Below are positions 59,824 through 64,000 of a DNA stretch of 64,000 bases, piece after piece. The stretch comes from Sphingomonas natans (GTDB lineage Bacteria > Pseudomonadota > Alphaproteobacteria > Sphingomonadales > Sphingomonadaceae), in the NCBI RefSeq assembly GCF_030546695.1, contig NZ_JAUOTP010000002.1:310001-374000 (forward strand), in the 5' to 3' direction. The first letter of the stretch is position 1; each line of letters begins with the position of its first letter. A program made the position numbers and the translations under genes. The notes below the pieces were generated by a model, which worked only from the letters and a program-made list of their open reading frames with translations, did no database searches and was not told where the DNA came from.

Positions 59824-61252
59824 ACACTCCTTCTCCTGGCGCACCGCCGCCCTGCTCCTCGCCGCCGCGCCGGCGCTGGCCGCCTGCGTGCCGAATCTCG
59901 GCCCAGCGCCCAAGCCGCGCTCGGCATCATCGCTTGCCAGCGCCAGCGCGCTTCCCGATCAGCAGGGCCAGTGGCCCGGCGAGGGCTGGTGGCAGGCTTA
60001 TGGCGATCCGCAGCTCGATGCGCTGATCGCCGAAGGGCTCGCCGGATCGCCGGACATCGCCACCGCCGCCGCGCGCGTCGCGCGGGCCGAGGGCATGGCG
60101 CAGGCCGCAGGCGCCGCGGGCGGGCCGACGCTGGAGGCCAATGCCAAGGGCGGCAGCACCAAGCAGAGCTACAATAACGGCTTCCCCAAGGAATTCGTGC
60201 CCAAGGGCTGGAAGTCCACGGGCGACGCCTCGGTCCGCCTCGGGCTCGATCTCGACCTGTTCGGCCGCAACCGCGCCACTCGCCGCGCCGCCTTGAGCGA
60301 GCGCGATGCCGTGCGGCTCGACGCGTCCGCGGCGCGGCTCGCGCTCGCCGCCTCGATCGCGGGCGCCTATGCCGATCTGTCGCGCCTTTATGCCGAGCGC
60401 GACGTGGCCGAGCAGGCGGCGCGGATCCGCTCGGAGAGCGCCAAGCTCGTCGCCGATCGCGTCGCCAACGGCCTGGATACGGAGGGCGAGCGCGCGCAGG
60501 CCAATGCCTCGGTCCCCGCGACCCGTGCCGACATCTCCGCGCTCGACACGTCGATCGAGCTCGTCCGCCACCAGCTCGCCGCGCTCGTCGGCGCCGGGCC
60601 CGATCGCGGGCTGGCGCCCGCGCGGCCGAGGCTCGCGGGCTCGGGCGCGGGGTCCTTGCCCGCCAATGCCGGCATCGATCTGGTCGGCCGCAGGCCCGAT
60701 GTCGCCGCCGCGCGTCTCCGCGTCGAGGCCGCGGACCAGCGCGTGAAGGCGGCGAAGGCGGCCTTCTATCCGGATGTCAGCCTCTCGGCGCTGATCGGCG
60801 TCCAGTCGCTCGGTCTGTCGAAGCTCGTCGAGCAGGATTCGATCTACGGCAATGCCGGGCCGGCCTTGTCGTTGCCCATCTTCGATTCGGGGCGCCGCTC
60901 GGGCGATTACCGCTCGTCGCGCGGCGATTACGACGCCGCCGTCGCCGATTATGACCGCGTCCTGCTGGGCGCGCTGCGCGAAGTCGCCGATGCGGTGAGC
61001 AACCGCGCCGGGCTCCAGCGCGAGGATAAGGACGTGCGCGCCTCGCTCGCGCAGAGCGAGACCGCTTATCGCATCGCCCGGCTGCGCTACGAAGGCGGGC
61101 TCTCCACCTATTTGTCGGTGCTCACCGCCGAGGATGCGGTCGTGGCCGCCCGCCGCCGCGTCGCCGATCTCGAAGCACGCGCCTTCACGATCGATGTCGC
61201 TCTCATCCGCTCGCTCGGCGGCGGCTTCGCCAGCGAACAAGGAAAAGGCTGA
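59816..61252 (+). CDS. Outer-membrane efflux factor lipoprotein, NodT family
   Basis: 478 residues. Lipoprotein signal with lipobox LAAC (Cys24), as in NodT/OprM-type factors. Two outer-membrane efflux repeats follow; recognisable blocks are WPGEGWWQAYGDPQLDALIAEGL, LGLDLDLFGRNRATRRAALSERDAV, NAGIDLVGRRPDVAAARLRVEAAD and GLSTYLSVLTAEDAV. The trimer forms the exit channel through the outer membrane. The start ATG 59816 lies inside a TetR operator candidate and has no ribosome site, so initiation may be weak or leaderless. The adaptor gene overlaps its stop as TGATG. Confidence 0.93.
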   Translation: MVSHSFSWRTAALLLAAAPALAACVPNLGPAPKPRSASSLASASALPDQQGQWPGEGWWQAYGDPQLDALIAEGLAGSPDIATAAARVARAEGMAQAAGAAGGPTLEANAKGGSTKQSYNNGFPKEFVPKGWKSTGDASVRLGLDLDLFGRNRATRRAALSERDAVRLDASAARLALAASIAGAYADLSRLYAERDVAEQAARIRSESAKLVADRVANGLDTEGERAQANASVPATRADISALDTSIELVRHQLAALVGAGPDRGLAPARPRLAGSGAGSLPANAGIDLVGRRPDVAAARLRVEAADQRVKAAKAAFYPDVSLSALIGVQSLGLSKLVEQDSIYGNAGPALSLPIFDSGRRSGDYRSSRGDYDAAVADYDRVLLGALREVADAVSNRAGLQREDKDVRASLAQSETAYRIARLRYEGGLSTYLSVLTAEDAVVAARRRVADLEARAFTIDVALIRSLGGGFASEQGKG

Positions 61253-62457
61253 TGGCCGAAGACAATCCCCAGATTCCGCCGGAAGTGAAGCGGCAGGAGG
61301 AAGCGGCCAAGCCGGTCGAGGCCAAGCCCGCGCCGCAGCCGGAGGCCGCCAAGCCCGATCCCGCCGAGCAGAAGGCCAAGCGCAAGCGCTGGCTGACGAT
61401 CCTCGCCGCCGTCGTCGCGGTGATCGCGGTGATCTTGCTGCTCTATCATTTCCTGATCGGCGTCCGCCACGTCTCGACCGACAATGCCTATGTCGGCGCC
61501 GATACAGCGCAGATCACGCCGCTGGTCGCAGGAGCGGTGACCGAGGTTCGCGTCGCGAACACGCAATATGTGCGCCAGGGCGACATTCTCGTCGTCATCG
61601 ATCCGGCCGATGCGCGCGTCGTCTCCGAGCGGACCGCGGCCGATCTCGCGCAGGCGCGCCGGGAACTGGGCCAGACCCGCGCGACGGGCGGCAAGCTCGA
61701 CGCGCAGATCACGGCGCGCGATGCCGATATCGCCCGTGCCCGTGCCGAGGGTCTCTCCGCGCAGGCCGATTTCGAGAAAGCGCGCACCGATCGCGATCGC
61801 CGCGAGAAGCTGGCGGCGGCCGGCGCGGTCTCGGGTGACGAACTGACCTCGGCACGCAACGCCTTCGCCACCGCGCAGGCGCGGCTCGGCGTGGCCAAGG
61901 CCGGCCTCGACCAGGCGCGCGCGAACCGCGCCGCCGCCGTCGAGGAGCTGAAGGCCAATCAGGCGCTGACCGCCGGCCCGACCGAGACCAATCCCGACGT
62001 CGCCGCCGCGCGCGCACGGTACGACGCCGCGCAGCTGGACGTGAAGCGCACCGTCATCCGCGCGCCGATCTCGGGCATCGTCGCGCAGCGCAACGTCCAG
62101 ATCGGCCAGCGCGTCGCCCCCGGCACCGCGATCATGACGATCGTTCCGGTCAACACCATGTATGTCGATGCCAATTTCAAGGAAGGCCAGCTGCGCAAGG
62201 TCCGTGTTGGCCAGCCCGCGACGATGACCGCCGATCTCTATGGCGGCGGCGTCGAATATACGGGCAAGGTCGTCGGCATGGCGGGCGGCACCGGATCGGC
62301 CTTCGCGCTGATCCCCGCGCAGAATGCGACCGGCAACTGGATCAAGGTCGTCCAGCGCATTCCGGTGCGCATCGCGCTCGATCCCAAGCAACTGGCCGAT
62401 CACCCGTTGCGCGTCGGCCTCTCGATGGATGTCGATATCGACGTATCGGAGCGCTGA
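61252..62457 (+). CDS. HlyD/EmrA-family membrane fusion protein
   Basis: 401 residues. A Pro/Ala/Lys-rich cytoplasmic N-terminus (~45 residues) is followed by one membrane helix (WLTILAAVVAVIAVILLLYHFLIGV) and the EmrA pattern: VSTDNAYVGADTAQITPLVAGAV, a long alpha-helical hairpin (about 120-240), then VIRAPISGIVAQRNVQIGQRVAPGT and MYVDANFKEGQL. The adaptor links the inner-membrane transporter to the outer-membrane factor. It is coupled to both neighbours: TGATG overlap with the gene before, and GTG two bases after its own stop. Confidence 0.94.
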   Translation: MAEDNPQIPPEVKRQEEAAKPVEAKPAPQPEAAKPDPAEQKAKRKRWLTILAAVVAVIAVILLLYHFLIGVRHVSTDNAYVGADTAQITPLVAGAVTEVRVANTQYVRQGDILVVIDPADARVVSERTAADLAQARRELGQTRATGGKLDAQITARDADIARARAEGLSAQADFEKARTDRDRREKLAAAGAVSGDELTSARNAFATAQARLGVAKAGLDQARANRAAAVEELKANQALTAGPTETNPDVAAARARYDAAQLDVKRTVIRAPISGIVAQRNVQIGQRVAPGTAIMTIVPVNTMYVDANFKEGQLRKVRVGQPATMTADLYGGGVEYTGKVVGMAGGTGSAFALIPAQNATGNWIKVVQRIPVRIALDPKQLADHPLRVGLSMDVDIDVSER

Positions 62458-62459
62458 GC

Positions 62460-63995
62460 GTGGCGAGCGCGGCACCCGCAGCAAAGCCGCAGGCGGGGCC
62501 TTTGGCCAATCCCTGGCTGGTCGGCGTGGTCCTCGCGCTGTCTAACTTCATGGTGGTGCTCGATATATCGATCGCCAACGTCTCGGTGCCGCACATCGCC
62601 GGCAGCCTCGCCATCGCGCCCGATCAGGGAACGTGGGTCATCACCTCTTATTCGGTGGCCGAGGCGATCTGCGTGCCGCTGACCGGCTGGCTCGTCGCGC
62701 GCTTCGGCACGGTGCGAACCTATCTCGTCGCGATGACCGGGTTCGGCATCTTCTCGGTGCTGTGCGGCCTCTCGACGACGCTCGGCATGCTCGTCGCGTG
62801 CCGGATCGGCCAGGGGATCTGCGGCGGGCCGATCATGCCGCTGACCCAGACCCTGCTGATGGCGGTCTTCCCGCCGCAGAAGCGCGGCCAGGCGATGGGA
62901 TTATGGGCGATGACCACCGTCGTCGCGCCGATCGCGGGGCCGCTGCTCGGCGGCCCGATCAGCGACAATTGGTCCTGGCACTGGATCTTCTTCATCAATA
63001 TCCCGATCGCGATCATCTGCGTGGTCGGGTCCTTCTTCAACCTGCGCAATCATGAGACGCCGACGCGGGCGGCGCCGATCGACGTCGGCGGCATGGCCCT
63101 GCTGGTGATCTGGGTCGGCGCGCTCCAAATCATGCTCGATATCGGGCGCGACCATGACTGGTTCGCATCGGACATGATCAAGGCGCTCGCGATCGTCGCC
63201 GCGATCGGCTTCATCGCCTTCGTCATCTGGGAGCTGACCGCCGATCAGCCGGCCGTGAACCTGCGCGTGTTCCGCCATCGCGGCTTCTCGATGTCGCTAC
63301 TTTCGCTGTCGCTGACCTATGCGATCTTCTTTTCGGCGATCGTCGTGACGCCGCAATGGCTGCAGGGCGCGATGGGCTATACCGCGACCTGGTCGGGCTA
63401 TGTCGTCGCCTGGCAGGGCCTGTTCGCTGTCGTGATGTCGCCGATCGTGGGCAAATTGGTCGGCATCACAGATCCGCGCCGCGTCTATTCGCTGGGCGTG
63501 TCCTGGATGGCGATGACGATGCTCCTGCGCGCCAATTGGTCGACCGATGTCGATTACTGGCATCTCGCCGTGCCGCATCTGCTGCTCGGGATTGGCATGC
63601 CGATGTTCTTCGTGCCGGTGACGATGATCGCGCTCGCGGCGGTCGATCCCGCCGAGGTGCCGGGCGCGGCCGGTCTCCAGAATTTCGCGCGGACGCTCTC
63701 GGGCGCGTTCGGCACCTCGATCGCGACCACCATGTGGCAGAATGGCGCCGAACAGCAGCGCGCCGAACTCGCCAATATCATCAATCCCGCGATGTTCGAG
63801 CAGCAGGCGGCCGCGGCCGGCCTCAGCGCGGAGCGCATGCGCGGGCTCCTGGAGCAACTGGTGATGGGCCAGGGCTTCGCGCTGTCGCTGGTCCACATCT
63901 ACCAGGTCGCGGCTGCCTTGTTGTTCGTGAGCGCGACGTTCGTCTGGTTCGCGCCGCGCCCGCGCGGTAGCCCCGCCGCGGGGGGCGGACACTGA
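62460..63995 (+). CDS. DHA2 family (EmrB/QacA type) multidrug MFS transporter
   Basis: 511 residues, fourteen predicted membrane helices. EmrB hallmarks are NFMVVLDISIANVSVPHIAGSL (motif with Asp in helix 1), ITSYSVAEAICVPLTGWLVARFG, RIGQGICGGPIMPLTQTLL and SWHWIFFINIPIAI. It exports hydrophobic drugs by proton antiport and, with the adaptor and outer-membrane factor, forms an EmrAB-TolC-like tripartite pump. The start GTG 62460 is two bases after the adaptor stop. It is complete, ending just inside the window. Confidence 0.95.
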   Translation: MASAAPAAKPQAGPLANPWLVGVVLALSNFMVVLDISIANVSVPHIAGSLAIAPDQGTWVITSYSVAEAICVPLTGWLVARFGTVRTYLVAMTGFGIFSVLCGLSTTLGMLVACRIGQGICGGPIMPLTQTLLMAVFPPQKRGQAMGLWAMTTVVAPIAGPLLGGPISDNWSWHWIFFINIPIAIICVVGSFFNLRNHETPTRAAPIDVGGMALLVIWVGALQIMLDIGRDHDWFASDMIKALAIVAAIGFIAFVIWELTADQPAVNLRVFRHRGFSMSLLSLSLTYAIFFSAIVVTPQWLQGAMGYTATWSGYVVAWQGLFAVVMSPIVGKLVGITDPRRVYSLGVSWMAMTMLLRANWSTDVDYWHLAVPHLLLGIGMPMFFVPVTMIALAAVDPAEVPGAAGLQNFARTLSGAFGTSIATTMWQNGAEQQRAELANIINPAMFEQQAAAAGLSAERMRGLLEQLVMGQGFALSLVHIYQVAAALLFVSATFVWFAPRPRGSPAAGGGH

Positions 63996-64000
63996 GCCGC

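Overview
The window is a high-GC chromosomal segment from an alphaproteobacterium, most likely a member of the Sphingomonadaceae (Sphingomonas or a close relative). The evidence is the gene content (GapR/DUF2312, DUF2793, TorF-type porin, OmpA with a proline linker, plant-type glutamate-cysteine ligase, a gene-transfer-agent relic), an Aur1-like enzyme of the kind found in sphingolipid makers, and extragenic palindromes carrying the core CTTCGACARGCTCAGCAC, which I associate with sphingomonads. There is no rRNA, CRISPR array, complete prophage or insertion sequence. Three tRNAs are present (Met/CAT, Gly/TCC, Tyr/GTA).

Layout. 1-9.4 kb: end of coaD, a secreted cyclophilin, queA, a MarR-GNAT fusion, an acyltransferase, tgt, an Aur1/PAP2-like membrane enzyme, an ABC-F ATPase, tRNA-Met and a DUF3775 protein. 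9.4-16.8 kb: a kup / PRC-barrel / 2H-phosphoesterase operon, alanine dehydrogenase, DUF3072, serine deaminase, gapR and a membrane protein. 16.9-21.6 kb: yebC-ruvC-ruvA and ruvB, interrupted by an inverted PLP-decarboxylase gene bounded by two palindromic repeats. 21.7-24.4 kb: Bax-inhibitor family protein, a frameshifted thpR and OmpA. 24.6-28.4 kb: the relic of a gene transfer agent (GTA) cluster reduced to a broken gp1, a truncated terminase, the 3' half of the host-specificity gene and DUF2793. 28.6-35.5 kb: P-loop kinase, TorF porin, sseA-metC, queF, small secreted proteins and a 2OG/Fe(II)-type oxygenase. 35.7-42.9 kb: HerA-like ATPase, degP, hflC-hflK, Mrp/ApbC and a CoA-binding protein. 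43-53.7 kb: membrane protein/cysQ/pmbA, SnoaL, GH27 glycosidase with an HxlR regulator divergent from azoR, ubiA, a NYN-domain protein, rsmE, ccdAB and gshA. 54-57.1 kb: tRNAs, PAP2, rlmB, ferredoxin and a DNA glycosylase. 57.3-64 kb: a TetR regulator with two CDP-activated phosphoalcohol enzymes, divergent from a three-gene tripartite efflux operon.

How the genes work together. Three queuosine genes (queA, tgt, queF) lie in the window but not next to each other. The ruv genes form the Holliday junction resolvasome. HflK/HflC and DegP form an envelope quality-control block. The outer-membrane factor, HlyD adaptor and DHA2 transporter form a complete drug pump under a TetR repressor, and that repressor appears to be cotranscribed with a putative CDP-alcohol phosphotransferase and a nucleotidyltransferase. 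Many gene pairs overlap by ATGA/GTGA/TGATG, so translational coupling is common.

The most notable points are the collapsed GTA locus, ruvC with no standard start codon, a Tgt lacking its zinc cysteines, the decarboxylase gene bounded by repeats inside the ruv locus with its stop codon inside a repeat, and the TetR / CDP-alcohol operon.
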